Shown: one piece after another, positions 52,899 to 62,131 of the stretch
Layout: each line of letters begins with the position of its first letter
Numbering within the stretch: the first letter of the stretch is position 1
Source: an uncultured Bacteroidota bacterium
GTDB lineage: Bacteria > Bacteroidota > Bacteroidia > Flavobacteriales > Flavobacteriaceae
Assembly (NCBI GenBank): GCA_902517895.1
Contig: CABYEA010000006.1
Coordinates: forward strand, 1 to 63,459
Length of the DNA stretch: 63,459 nucleotides
Direction of reading: 5' to 3'
Translations under genes and position numbers: made by a program
Notes under the pieces: generated by a model
The model's database searches: none
The model's input: the letters and a program-made list of their open reading frames with translations, nothing else
What the model was told of the DNA's origin: nothing

Positions 52899-54530
52899 TT
52901 ACATTAATTGATTTTCAGCTGCGTTAAACATTGCACTTATTAACGAGTTTAATTTATTTCTTACTATAGTGTCATCTCCATCTGCGAGATAATTATTCCA
53001 TGTATCTTCCCAATAATAGCCTGGGTAACCATCCAATACCAATTCAGCAAAATATTCAATTCTGTCTTGCTGAATACCAAAAGGGTAAAATATTTCAGCA
53101 ATATCATTTACAAGGTTATAAATGTTTCCAGGTGATGAAATATTATTTTGGATAATTGATACTGTATCAACTGATGAGCCAAATTGACCATTTTGACCTA
53201 AGGCATTTCTTCCTGTAATTAGACACTCAATCATTCTGTATCTCGCTAGAATTGTGCTTGAAGAAAACCATTGTCTATCATAATCAGGAGCTTGGAAAAC
53301 CGCAGGGTATCCAGCAACTGTACCTGGGCCAAATAAAATCATTCCTGACATGGGGAAAAAAGTATTATCCAAGAAATATTTTGAAAACCTAAAATAATTA
53401 TCCATATCATCATTTGGGTTTGGTATAATAAAACCTAGATTTCTCATTGCTGAGGAGAGTAGTTGTAAAGGAGATTTTATAATAGATCCTAAAATTTCAT
53501 CAGATGGATCAGAGTCACCTGCATCATAAAAATGTTGTGATGATAAAATAGTTCTAACAACAGGCATCATTTCATAATCATTCTCGATTAGTAATTGAGT
53601 TAATGGGTTTATTATATTAGTCTCATCAGCACTACTCCATTCGCTTTTAACAAAAAATCTATATAATTTTTCAACATAAGCCTTTGCTGTAGCCTCCTTG
53701 TCAAATACCATATCAACAAACTCATGCAATTCATCCATGATTGAATTTTGATCAGTTCCAGCTTGAAGCTCATAATTATCAAAAGCATGACTAAAAATTT
53801 TATCTCCTTGATCATGTTGATTTATTGAAATTCTTCCCATAGGAATCCCTGTATCAGCATCAATAGTACTTCTATCCAACATAGTTTTAAATCCTGAAAA
53901 AACTCTTGCTGCTTGAATTACATCATCTTCAGTATATGTAGTGTAATCCCCTTCTCCTATTTGGTCTCCTTTTGTGATTGTAAATAGCTCTAAAAACTCT
54001 CTTGCATAATTTTCGTTTGGATTATTTGCGTTGTTTTGAGTATTGTCCAAATAATTAAGCATTGCATTATCCAGAGTGATTTTTTTAGCTAATTCCCTTA
54101 GGTTTCCGTCTGAATAATATTCTAATAATCTTAAATGATCATAAAAATAATGTGAAGCACCAACATCACCTTTAGAAATTGTGAATGTAGTATGAAGAAA
54201 AAATAATAGCTTATCTCTTAAATTGTTTCTGTTAACCATATTATAAAACCACCATTGAGATAAGAGTCCACGCTTTCTGCCGTGATTAGGTATATCAGGT
54301 GGATACTCGTTTGAAGAAAGCCAATAACCATGAGGTGAATCAGATGGTAGAGGGTCATAAGGCTCCTCATAAGAGACTGTGTCATCTTGTAATAAATAGT
54401 TGATCGCCTGTTCGGCGTTTAATCCAGAAATTACATATAATAGTTCTTTATTATAGTGAAAACAAGCTCGTCTAAGTAAGTGTTTAGCCCTTGAAACTCC
54501 TAAATTTGATGATAATGGAGCTAAGGACAT
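52899..54530 (-). CDS. DUF1800 family protein
   Basis: A 543-residue protein matching the DUF1800 pattern: HLLRRACFHYNKELL at the start, LLSQWWFYNMVN, DKLLFFLHTTFTIS, NYAREFLELFTITKGDQIGEGDYT, and the C-terminal MFGPGTVAGYP-like LFGPGTVAGYPAVFQAPDYDRQW. There is no clear signal peptide, which contrasts with its DUF1501 partner. The two families are very often adjacent in Bacteroidota and Planctomycetes and are presumed to act together, but no activity is known. It lies three bases after the MscS stop, so all three minus-strand genes may share a transcript. Confidence 0.87.
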   Translation of the reverse strand: MSLAPLSSNLGVSRAKHLLRRACFHYNKELLYVISGLNAEQAINYLLQDDTVSYEEPYDPLPSDSPHGYWLSSNEYPPDIPNHGRKRGLLSQWWFYNMVNRNNLRDKLLFFLHTTFTISKGDVGASHYFYDHLRLLEYYSDGNLRELAKKITLDNAMLNYLDNTQNNANNPNENYAREFLELFTITKGDQIGEGDYTTYTEDDVIQAARVFSGFKTMLDRSTIDADTGIPMGRISINQHDQGDKIFSHAFDNYELQAGTDQNSIMDELHEFVDMVFDKEATAKAYVEKLYRFFVKSEWSSADETNIINPLTQLLIENDYEMMPVVRTILSSQHFYDAGDSDPSDEILGSIIKSPLQLLSSAMRNLGFIIPNPNDDMDNYFRFSKYFLDNTFFPMSGMILFGPGTVAGYPAVFQAPDYDRQWFSSSTILARYRMIECLITGRNALGQNGQFGSSVDTVSIIQNNISSPGNIYNLVNDIAEIFYPFGIQQDRIEYFAELVLDGYPGYYWEDTWNNYLADGDDTIVRNKLNSLISAMFNAAENQLM

Positions 54531-54533
54531 AAA

Positions 54534-55625
54534 TTAATTCTTTTCGATATAAACTGAAGTTGACGGAAATGCAAATTCGCATTTATATTTATTTACAATA
54601 TTAATAATATCAAAATTGATTTTTTGCTTAGCATCAATTAAGACATCCCAATCAGGGCTATCAACATAGTAAAGAACCATAATATCTAGGGAACTAGGCC
54701 CAAATTCTAAAAATCTAACCTTACCGTCTTGATTTGTCATTGAATGTTCATCGATAAGTTTTTGAATATCATCAACAATATTTTTGATGTTTTCAACAGA
54801 TGTATCATATGTTAACCCGATATTGAACTTTACTCTTCTTACAGGTCTAGCACCCAAATTATCTAATTCTGTACTAATTATATTTTTATTTGGAACAGTT
54901 ACAATACTTTTATCAAAAGTCCTGATTCTAGTACTCCTAAATCCTACTTTTTCAACGGTTCCTGTTACTCCACCTAAAGTGACAGTATCACCAACAGTAA
55001 ATGGCTTATCAAAGAAAATAGTAAAAGAACCAAGAAGATTTTCTAAACTTTCTTTAGATGCTAATGCAAAAGCCACCCCACCAATTCCAAGACCAGTCAC
55101 GAGAGCGGTAACATTGACATCAAAAACATTTCCAAGTATCATTACAATACCCAAGACTATTGTTAAAACCTTGGCAATGTCAATTGCAAACGGAATTAGT
55201 TGATCGTCTACTTTACTCTCTGTTTTTAAAGCTTTGTTTTTTAATTTGAATCCAATAAAATCGATAGATCTACTAATTGTCCAAAAAATTGTAATTAGCA
55301 ATAATAGATTGTAACCTTTACCGAAATATTTACCAAGCTCAATACTACCCTCTTCTGGAGAATTTAAAAAATCTGGCAAACTAACAAATTTTGTTGAAAA
55401 ATATAGCACCAAAAGGATTAAAAACCACTGTAAAGGTTTTTTCATCAAAGAATTAAACTTTTCGTTATCATTTTGATCATTATCCTTGCCAAATAGTTTA
55501 AATAATAATTTGGAAATAAATAGCCTAACTGGAATTATCAGTAATAACCCAATCAAAAAAGAAGCAGAAAAGTATAAATAGTTAGTAATACTATTCCCTA
55601 AAAACTCGTAACTCAAAAATTCCAT
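54534..55625 (-). CDS. Small-conductance mechanosensitive channel (MscS family)
   Basis: A 363-residue inner-membrane protein. About four helices occupy residues 15-195, the last being the pore-lining TM3 (ALVTGLGIGGVAFALASKES) with the glycine/alanine pattern of MscS. It is followed by the beta-domain (FFDKPFTVGDTVTLGGVTGTVEKVG) and the vestibule (RIRTFDKSIVTVPNKNI). It releases solutes under osmotic downshock. A -7 promoter match lies 20 bases upstream. Confidence 0.93.
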   Translation of the reverse strand: MEFLSYEFLGNSITNYLYFSASFLIGLLLIIPVRLFISKLLFKLFGKDNDQNDNEKFNSLMKKPLQWFLILLVLYFSTKFVSLPDFLNSPEEGSIELGKYFGKGYNLLLLITIFWTISRSIDFIGFKLKNKALKTESKVDDQLIPFAIDIAKVLTIVLGIVMILGNVFDVNVTALVTGLGIGGVAFALASKESLENLLGSFTIFFDKPFTVGDTVTLGGVTGTVEKVGFRSTRIRTFDKSIVTVPNKNIISTELDNLGARPVRRVKFNIGLTYDTSVENIKNIVDDIQKLIDEHSMTNQDGKVRFLEFGPSSLDIMVLYYVDSPDWDVLIDAKQKINFDIINIVNKYKCEFAFPSTSVYIEKN

Positions 55626-55644
55626 CTGTTAAATTTAAATGTAT

Positions 55645-55652
55645 CAAAAATA
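55645..55652 (-). promoter_or_regulatory. -7 promoter element of the MscS gene
   Basis: On the minus strand this reads TATTTTTG, matching TAnnTTTG, 20 bases before the MscS start. There is no TTG at a suitable -33 distance. Confidence 0.45.
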
Positions 55653-55754
55653 TTAAATTATTTTTTTACCATCATATTTTAATACAATTTAAGCTAATAT
55701 TACTATATTTATTTAATTCAATTAATATTTTAATTAACTAACCAATAATTCATT

Positions 55755-56279
55755 ATGAAAAAATTTAACCTTCTATCTCTGTTATGTGTTTTATTTTTAT
55801 TTATTTCATGTGATACCAGTAATAAATCTGTAGGATTAAGTAACTGGTCGGATGATGGAAAAGTTTACAAATGGCATTTAGGCACTGAAAATGCGGTAAA
55901 TGTTGCGGTAAATGTTGATAAAGCTATGCAGGAAAGAGATTACAACCAACTCAGAAACTTTTTATCAGATTCCGTGAGTATTACTACCTCAAATGGGGTT
56001 AATTATGATCTTGATTCATTTATAACGAGAAGACTTGAAGTTGATTCAATTGTTGACTCAAGAAATGCAACTCTTGAATGGGAATTCAGTAACGTTTATT
56101 CTGTGGATTTAGATCCATCAAGAGGAGGTGAGCATGTCTCGGTTACATATCTTGGAAGATATGAGGATGAAAATGGAAAAAACACATGGAATTCAATTAA
56201 TAGATATTATGTTATAGAAGGAAAAGTTGTTTGGTGGAACACTTTCAATCAAGATATAAATGACTCAGAAAACGAATAA
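55755..56279 (+). CDS. NTF2-like lipoprotein, paralogue 1
   Basis: A 174-residue lipoprotein (lipobox ending at Cys19, FLFISCDTS). The mature part has an NTF2/SnoaL-like outline: a first helix (NVDKAMQERDYNQLRNFLSD), a central DLDSFI and a C-terminal sheet with VSVTYLGRYEDENGKN and INRYYVIEGKVVWW. No catalytic residues are evident. It is followed 30 bases later by a paralogue with the same start pattern (S-x-G-x-x-x-W-x-DDG) and the same SVDLDP-GGEHV block, so the pair arose by tandem duplication. Confidence 0.7.
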   Translation: MKKFNLLSLLCVLFLFISCDTSNKSVGLSNWSDDGKVYKWHLGTENAVNVAVNVDKAMQERDYNQLRNFLSDSVSITTSNGVNYDLDSFITRRLEVDSIVDSRNATLEWEFSNVYSVDLDPSRGGEHVSVTYLGRYEDENGKNTWNSINRYYVIEGKVVWWNTFNQDINDSENE

Positions 56280-56309
56280 TACTATTAATAAATAATTAAA
56301 AAATAAATT

Positions 56310-56828
56310 ATGAAATACTTTAAACAAACACTATCATTGACATTAATCGCCTTATTTATTGTAAGTTGTAATTCGCCAGAGAGATCAATTGGAATGACAA
56401 CTTGGACAGATGATGGAACAGAATATAAATATTACCTAGGAACAGATGAGGCAATTAATATTGTTGCAGACTTTAACAATGCTTGGCAATCAAAAGAGTT
56501 TGATAAAATGAAAGATTATTGTGCTGATTCTTTAACCCTCACACAAGGTGATGGAGTTGATATCGCAATAGACAAGTTTATTGAAAATCTCAAAGAAAAT
56601 GAATTAGAAAGACAAGAAAACTCGATTACTTTTGAATGGAAAACTGATCAAATGTTCTCTGTAGATTTAGATCCAAATATTGGAGGGGAACATGTACATG
56701 TTTATGTGTCTGCAAAATGGGTTAATGACACTGTGACAAATGCTTTTAGAGGGGTAAACCGTGCTTATGTTATAGACGGAAAAATAGTTGATTGGGAAGG
56801 GTTTTACAGAGCTGAGGCTAATGATTAA
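56310..56828 (+). CDS. NTF2-like lipoprotein, paralogue 2
   Basis: A 172-residue lipoprotein (lipobox ending at Cys20, FIVSCNSPE). It aligns along its whole length with the preceding protein: SIGMTTWTDDGTEYKYYLGT, a helix DFNNAWQSKEFDKMKDYCAD, SVDLDPNIGGEHVHVYVSAKW and VNRAYVIDGKIVDW. The sequences have diverged considerably in the middle, so this is not a recent copy. Function unknown; the fold suggests small-molecule binding or a structural role in the envelope. A strong terminator follows 33 bases downstream. Confidence 0.7.
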   Translation: MKYFKQTLSLTLIALFIVSCNSPERSIGMTTWTDDGTEYKYYLGTDEAINIVADFNNAWQSKEFDKMKDYCADSLTLTQGDGVDIAIDKFIENLKENELERQENSITFEWKTDQMFSVDLDPNIGGEHVHVYVSAKWVNDTVTNAFRGVNRAYVIDGKIVDWEGFYRAEAND

Positions 56829-56861
56829 TATATAAATATTATATGATTACTCTTAATCAAT

Positions 56862-56889
56862 AAAAAAAGCACCAGATGGTGCTTTTTTT
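56862..56889. terminator. Strong bidirectional terminator
   Basis: A perfect 12-base-pair stem, AAAAAAAGCACC at 56862-56873 and GGTGCTTTTTTT at 56878-56889, with the four-base loop AGAT. T runs on both strands let it serve both the NTF2-like pair and the convergent SPFH gene. Confidence 0.92.
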
Positions 56890-56909
56890 ATTTTTAATTA
56901 AAATTTTGT

Positions 56910-57725
56910 TTAATTATTTCCTAGTATAAGAGGCAATCCATCGTCACCACTTCCAATAATGACTACTTTTGAATTACTTGATTCTGCTAATATTAAAGTA
57001 GCTTCAATTCCTTTGTCTCTTAAAATATTTGGTGTTAATGAAGCTGCTAAAATTCTATTTGCATCTGCTTTACCTCTTGCTTCTATCCTTTGTTTTTCAG
57101 CCTCTTTAGATGCAGTTACAAGTCTAAATTCATATTCAAGAGATTCTTGTTCCTGCTTAAGCTTTCTTTCGATAGCTTCCTTGATAGATGGCGGAAGTGT
57201 AACATCTCTTACCAGGATTTCGTTTAACTGAATATACTGGTCGTCGACAATTTTTTGAGTCTCAACAAAAATTTCGGTTTGAATTGCATCTCTTTTTGAG
57301 GAATAAAGTTGTTCAGGGGTATATCTTCCCACAACACTTCTCGCTGCAGATCTAATAGCTGGCAAAAGAATACGTTGTTTGTAAGCTTCACTTTTTTCTT
57401 TATGGAGTTTTCCTAAATCTTCGTATTTTGGCTGAAACCAGGCAGACGCTTCTAACTGAATATCTAGTCCATTTGATGATAAAACATTCATTTTTTCAAA
57501 AACCTCTTGTTGTCTAACTTCATATATAAAGACTGAATTCCATGGAAAGATAAATCTTAAACCTTCATCCAGTGGAGGCTCATCAGTTACTACACCTCCG
57601 CCGAAAAGCCTATACTCTACTCCAGCCTCTCCACTTCCAATAGTTACTATTGATTTAGCAACTACTAATAACCCAAATGTTAATACGATTAACAGTGGAA
57701 CTCCAATTCTTGGTAAATTATTCAT
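56910..57725 (-). CDS. Prohibitin-family (SPFH/Band 7) membrane protein
   Basis: A 271-residue protein with one N-terminal membrane helix (about 8-28) and an SPFH domain (IGSGEAGVEYRLFGG at about 30-44, FIFPWNSVFIYEVRQQEVFEKM, RSAARSVVGRYTPEQLYSSKR). A charged coiled coil (about 180-230) follows, with EAIERKLKQEQESLEYEFR. Such proteins form large membrane cages or rings that organise lipids and proteases such as FtsH. It is the distal gene of the minus-strand run that begins with lpxD, 24 bases after fabG. Confidence 0.9.
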   Translation of the reverse strand: MNNLPRIGVPLLIVLTFGLLVVAKSIVTIGSGEAGVEYRLFGGGVVTDEPPLDEGLRFIFPWNSVFIYEVRQQEVFEKMNVLSSNGLDIQLEASAWFQPKYEDLGKLHKEKSEAYKQRILLPAIRSAARSVVGRYTPEQLYSSKRDAIQTEIFVETQKIVDDQYIQLNEILVRDVTLPPSIKEAIERKLKQEQESLEYEFRLVTASKEAEKQRIEARGKADANRILAASLTPNILRDKGIEATLILAESSNSKVVIIGSGDDGLPLILGNN

Positions 57726-57749
57726 AATTATTAATTTTTAAATTTAGTT

Positions 57750-58496
57750 TTAAGTTAATAAACCACCATTTACATGAATGGTTTGTCCTGTAATGTAGGA
57801 AGACATATCACTCCCTAACCAGACACACGTGTTAGCTATATCAAAGGTCGTGCCTCCCCTTTTTAACGGAATAGAATTTCTCCATTCCTGTACTACTTTT
57901 TCATCTAAAACATCGGTCATTTCGGTTTCAATAAATCCTGGCGCAATTACATTACACCTGATATTTCTTGAACCCAATTCCAGAGCAATGGATTTAGAAA
58001 AACCTATAATTCCTGCTTTAGATGCAGCATAATTTGATTGACCTGCATTTCCTTTCACCCCAACAACGGAGCTCATATTAATAATCGAACCAAACTTTTG
58101 TTTTAACATCGTTCTCTGTATAGCTTTAGTCATATTAAATACAGATTTTAAATTTACTTCAATTACTTTGTCAAAATCATTCTCCTGCATTCTCATCAGT
58201 AAATTATCTCTAGTAATTCCAGCATTATTTATCAAAATATCAATTATGTGAAATTCTTTAGTTATATTTTCAACTAATTTTTGACAATCTTCAAAACTTG
58301 ATGCATCAGATTTATAACCTCTAACTACTACTCCTTCAGCCGATAATTCTTTTTCAATTTCCTTTGCTAAATCAGAAGAGCTTGAGTATGTAAATAAAAC
58401 ATTTGCACCTTGTTTAGCAAAAGTCTCAGCTATTCCCCTACCAATGCCTCTTGTAGCACCAGTAATAATAGCTGTTTTATCTTTTAAAATTTTCAT
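57750..58496 (-). CDS. fabG: 3-oxoacyl-[ACP] reductase
   Basis: A 248-residue short-chain dehydrogenase with the NADP-binding GATRGIGRGIAE (about 13-24), NNAG near 88-92, catalytic Ser in INMSSVVG, YAASKAG (Tyr-Lys pair) near 155, and the C-terminal TGQTIHVNGGLLT typical of FabG. It reduces 3-oxoacyl-ACP in fatty-acid synthesis. One base separates it from sucD. Other SDR substrates are possible, but placement next to lipid A genes and the C-terminal pattern favour FabG. Confidence 0.88.
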   Translation of the reverse strand: MKILKDKTAIITGATRGIGRGIAETFAKQGANVLFTYSSSSDLAKEIEKELSAEGVVVRGYKSDASSFEDCQKLVENITKEFHIIDILINNAGITRDNLLMRMQENDFDKVIEVNLKSVFNMTKAIQRTMLKQKFGSIINMSSVVGVKGNAGQSNYAASKAGIIGFSKSIALELGSRNIRCNVIAPGFIETEMTDVLDEKVVQEWRNSIPLKRGGTTFDIANTCVWLGSDMSSYITGQTIHVNGGLLT

Positions 58497-58497
58497 A

Positions 58498-59373
58498 TTA
58501 TTTATAATAAATTTCTAATACTTTTTTACCAATTTCAGCTGGTGAATCAACAACGTGTATTCCTGATTGTCTCAAAATTCTTTTTTTGGCTGCTGCAGTA
58601 TCATCTGCACCGCCAACGATTGCGCCTGCATGCCCCATTGTTCTTCCTGAAGGAGCAGTTTCACCAGCAATAAACCCAATTATAGGCTTATTTGAATTGG
58701 ATTTTACATACCAATTGGCTGCATCAGCTTCTAACTGACCTCCGATTTCACCTATAAGGACAATTATTTCTGTATCGGGATCATTAATAAATAACTTCAA
58801 AGCATCTTTTACCGTCGTGCCAATAATAGGGTCTCCACCAATTCCAATCGCAGTAGAAATCCCTAATCCTTGTTTTACAACTTGATCAGCTGCTTCATAA
58901 GTAAGTGTTCCTGATTTTGAAATTATCCCTACTCTTCCCTTTTTAAATATAAATCCTGGCATAATTCCAACCTTTGCCTCATTAGGTGTAATTACACCGG
59001 GACAATTTGGCCCAACCAATATTGTATCCTTGTCATTAATATGATTGTTTACTTTAATCATATCTTTTACAGGTATGCCTTCAGTTATCGCAATAATCAG
59101 TTTAATACCAGCGTCAACAGCTTCAATAATAGCATTTGCTGCAAAAGCAGGAGGAACAAATATTATGCTTGTATTAGCATCGGTTTCCTTGATTGCATCA
59201 ATAACAGAATTAAATACAGGCAAATCTAAATGCTTTTGGCCTCCTTTCCTAGGAGTTACACCACCAACGATATTTGTTCCATACTCAATCATTTGAGTTG
59301 AATGGAAAGTACCCTCTTTTCCAGTGAAACCTTGAACAATTATTTTTGAATTCTTATTAACTAATACACTCAT
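58498..59373 (-). CDS. sucD: Succinyl-CoA synthetase, alpha subunit
   Basis: A 291-residue, full-length alpha subunit: CoA-binding [13 protein letters not shown] near residues 14-26, [11 protein letters not shown] near 122-132, and the phosphorylated His248 in GHAGAIVGG. With SucC it interconverts succinyl-CoA and succinate with nucleotide phosphorylation in the TCA cycle. The beta subunit gene is not adjacent and must be elsewhere. The start overlaps the efp stop by one base. Confidence 0.95.
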   Translation of the reverse strand: MSVLVNKNSKIIVQGFTGKEGTFHSTQMIEYGTNIVGGVTPRKGGQKHLDLPVFNSVIDAIKETDANTSIIFVPPAFAANAIIEAVDAGIKLIIAITEGIPVKDMIKVNNHINDKDTILVGPNCPGVITPNEAKVGIMPGFIFKKGRVGIISKSGTLTYEAADQVVKQGLGISTAIGIGGDPIIGTTVKDALKLFINDPDTEIIVLIGEIGGQLEADAANWYVKSNSNKPIIGFIAGETAPSGRTMGHAGAIVGGADDTAAAKKRILRQSGIHVVDSPAEIGKKVLEIYYK

Positions 59374-59939
59374 TATCCTTTAAATCTTTCTTTATAATTT
59401 CCTTTAACCGTATCCACTTTTATTTTATCACCTTCATTAATAAATAATGGAACATTAACTACAGCACCAGTTTCAAGTGTCGCTGGTTTTGTTGCATTGG
59501 TTGCAGTATTACCTTTTACTCCAGGCTCTGTTGAAATGACCTCTAACACTACATTTGGTGGCATCTCAACAGAGAGAGGTAAACCAGTTTCAGAGTTACT
59601 AATTACTGTAACAACCTCTCCCTCTTTCATTAATTGAGGATTATCCAAAAAATTTTCTTCAATTGAAATTTGATTATAATCATCTGTATTCATAAAATGA
59701 TATGTAGTTGAGTCATTGTATAAATATTGAAATTTATTTGTTTCGACTCTGACTGCATTGATTTTGTGACCAGCCGAAAAGGTGTTGTCAACAACTTTGC
59801 CGCTTGTCAGGCTTTTTAATTTAGTCCTTACAAAGGCAGGACCTTTACCTGGTTTGACATGTAAAAATTCAATAATTTTATATATGTCATGATTATATTT
59901 AATACACAAACCATTTCTTATATCTGATGTTGTACTCAT
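59373..59939 (-). CDS. efp: Elongation factor P
   Basis: A 188-residue, full-length EF-P with three beta domains. The tip loop in domain I reads [14 protein letters not shown] (about 29-42) and includes the lysine that other bacteria modify. Domains II/III show [21 protein letters not shown] and the C-terminal [19 protein letters not shown] rescues ribosomes stalled at consecutive prolines. It is inserted between lpxA and sucD with overlaps or gaps of one base, so it is part of the same operon. Confidence 0.97.
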   Translation of the reverse strand: MSTTSDIRNGLCIKYNHDIYKIIEFLHVKPGKGPAFVRTKLKSLTSGKVVDNTFSAGHKINAVRVETNKFQYLYNDSTTYHFMNTDDYNQISIEENFLDNPQLMKEGEVVTVISNSETGLPLSVEMPPNVVLEVISTEPGVKGNTATNATKPATLETGAVVNVPLFINEGDKIKVDTVKGNYKERFKG

Positions 59940-59940
59940 T

Positions 59941-60726
59941 TTAATTGGATTTAGTATAACCTTTCATAATTCCACGATGCGAATTCTTGATAAACATTAA
60001 TATCTCATCCCTTTCATTAGAAGCCTCCATTTCAGCCTCGATAATTTCACATGCTTGTGAGTTATTATAATTTTTTTGATACAGCAATCTATATATATTT
60101 TGAATTTCTCTTATTTTCTTTGAATCAAAACCTCTTCTTCTAAGACCAACAGAATTAATTCCAACATATGAAAGTGGTTCTCTAGCTGCTTTAACAAATG
60201 GCGGAACATCTTTTCTCACGAGAGATCCACCAGTTACAAAAGCATGGTTTCCAATTGAACAAAATTGATGAATTGCTGTTAAACCTGAAATAATAACATA
60301 ATCGCCCACTGTAACATGACCAGCTAGTGTTGTGTTATTTGAGAAAATACAATTGTCACCTACAAAACAATCATGTGCAATATGAGAATATGCCATAATT
60401 AAACAATTATTTCCGATAACTGTTTTGAGTCTATCATTAGTACCTTTATTTATGGTAACACATTCACGAATAGTCACATTATCTCCGATTTCTACGTATG
60501 TTTTTTCGTTATTGTATTTTAAGTCTTGCGGGTTTGCTGAAATAACTGCCCCAGGAAATATATTACAATTCTTTCCTATTCTAGCACCCTCCATTATTGA
60601 AACATTTGAACCTATACAAGTACCTTCACCTATAACAACGTCACCATCAATAGAAGTAAATGGATCTATTACTACACTTTTAGCTATTTTTGCATTTGGA
60701 TGAATATAAGAAAGTGGCTGTTTCAT
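59941..60726 (-). CDS. lpxA: UDP-N-acetylglucosamine acyltransferase
   Basis: A 261-residue left-handed beta-helix enzyme with many hexapeptide repeats (IHPNAKIAKS, VIGEGTCIGSNVSI, CNIFPGAVISANPQDLKY). The catalytic His lies in MAYSHIAHDCFVGDN at about 122-132, and GLTAIHQFCSIG follows. It adds a 3-hydroxyacyl chain to UDP-GlcNAc, the first step of lipid A synthesis. Gaps are one base on each side to lpxC-fabZ and efp. Confidence 0.97.
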   Translation of the reverse strand: MKQPLSYIHPNAKIAKSVVIDPFTSIDGDVVIGEGTCIGSNVSIMEGARIGKNCNIFPGAVISANPQDLKYNNEKTYVEIGDNVTIRECVTINKGTNDRLKTVIGNNCLIMAYSHIAHDCFVGDNCIFSNNTTLAGHVTVGDYVIISGLTAIHQFCSIGNHAFVTGGSLVRKDVPPFVKAAREPLSYVGINSVGLRRRGFDSKKIREIQNIYRLLYQKNYNNSQACEIIEAEMEASNERDEILMFIKNSHRGIMKGYTKSN

Positions 60727-60727
60727 A

Positions 60728-62131
60728 TTATTTGACTTTAGTTATTTGAGCAGTTAGCTCTGCCTCTGCACATAATTTACCGTTAGCATATGCTAAACCC
60801 TGCATATGACATATTCCTCTTCTAAATGGACGAATCAAAGAACATTTAAATATAAGGGTATCGCCTGGAAGAACTTTATTTCTAAATCTAACTTTATCAA
60901 TTTTTGCAAAGAAAGTTAAATAATTTTGTGGATCCTCAAGTTTAGACATTACTAAAATCCCTCCCATTTGAGCCATGGCTTCAATAATAATAACACCAGG
61001 CATGACAGGGTAATCAGGAAAATGCCCTTTGAAGAAATCCTCATCAATGGTTACATTTTTTACACCAATTACTAAATCTTCAGTCAATTCATATATTTTG
61101 TCAATAAATAAAAAAGGAGGTCTGTGAGGCAAAATATCCATTATTCTAGTGGTATCCATCAGTGGTTTAGAAGAAAAATTTATTTCAGGAATATTGTTCT
61201 TCTTTGAATCTTTGATAATATCATTCATTTTTTTAGAAAATTTGGTATTTATGTAGTGACCTGGTTTGTTGGCGATAACTTTTCCTCTAATTTTAGTACC
61301 TATCAAAGCTAAATCACCAATTACATCCAATAATTTATGTCTAGCTGCCTCATTAGGATAATGTAGTGTTAAATTGTCTAAAATTCCATTTGATTTAACT
61401 TTAATTTTGTCTTTGTTGAAAGCTTTTTTTAACTTTTTCATTGTAGATTCAGACAATGGCTTATCAACATATACAATAGCATTGTTTAAATCACCTCCTT
61501 TAATTAATCCTTTACTTAAAAGCATCTCAATTTCGTGAAGAAAACTAAATGTCCTACAATTTGAAATATCGTTTTTGAATTGATTAATAGATGAGATTGA
61601 GGCATTTTGGGTGCCTAATATTTTGGTTCCAAAATCAACCATAGTTGTAACCTGATATTCTTTTGAAGGTATCACGGTGATCTCACTTCCGGTGTCCTCA
61701 TCTTTAAAAGAAATTACATTTTTCACAACAAATTCTTTTCTTTTATCATCCAGCTCTTTAATTCCGGCCTCCTCTAAAGCCTCGACAAAATATTTTGAAG
61801 ATCCGTCCATGATTGGAGGCTCTGATGCATTCAATTCAATTAATGCATTATCTATTTGCAAACCGACCAGTGAAGCTAATACATGTTCGCATGTTTGAAT
61901 TTTAACATTATTTTTATTCAGACATGTTCCTCTCTCGGTATTTGTAACATAATTTATGTCAGCTTCTACAATCGGCTCACCTACAAGGTCTATTCTCTTA
62001 AAAACGTAGCCAGTGTTTGACTCGCATGGATAAAATGTTAATGTAACATCTTTACCTGTGTGCAGCCCTACACCGTCTAATGAAACCTTTTTTGAAATAG
62101 TTGTCTGATTATTTTTAGTTGTTATTATCAT
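60728..62131 (-). CDS. lpxC: Bifunctional LpxC deacetylase / FabZ dehydratase
   Basis: A 467-residue fusion. Residues 1-300 are LpxC: VSLDGVGLHTGKDVTLTF, the zinc ligand in CEHVLASLVG (about 82-91), and DNLTLHYPNEAARHKLLDVIGDL with further zinc and catalytic residues (about 258-280). Residues about 325-467 are FabZ: DILPHRPPFLFIDKI with catalytic His, and GHFPDYPVMPGVIIIEAMAQ with catalytic Glu. LpxC commits the cell to lipid A; FabZ dehydrates 3-hydroxyacyl-ACP for fatty acids. The fusion, known in Bacteroidota, physically links the two branches that compete for 3-hydroxyacyl-ACP. The start overlaps lpxD by 17 bases. Confidence 0.96.
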   Translation of the reverse strand: MIITTKNNQTTISKKVSLDGVGLHTGKDVTLTFYPCESNTGYVFKRIDLVGEPIVEADINYVTNTERGTCLNKNNVKIQTCEHVLASLVGLQIDNALIELNASEPPIMDGSSKYFVEALEEAGIKELDDKRKEFVVKNVISFKDEDTGSEITVIPSKEYQVTTMVDFGTKILGTQNASISSINQFKNDISNCRTFSFLHEIEMLLSKGLIKGGDLNNAIVYVDKPLSESTMKKLKKAFNKDKIKVKSNGILDNLTLHYPNEAARHKLLDVIGDLALIGTKIRGKVIANKPGHYINTKFSKKMNDIIKDSKKNNIPEINFSSKPLMDTTRIMDILPHRPPFLFIDKIYELTEDLVIGVKNVTIDEDFFKGHFPDYPVMPGVIIIEAMAQMGGILVMSKLEDPQNYLTFFAKIDKVRFRNKVLPGDTLIFKCSLIRPFRRGICHMQGLAYANGKLCAEAELTAQITKVK

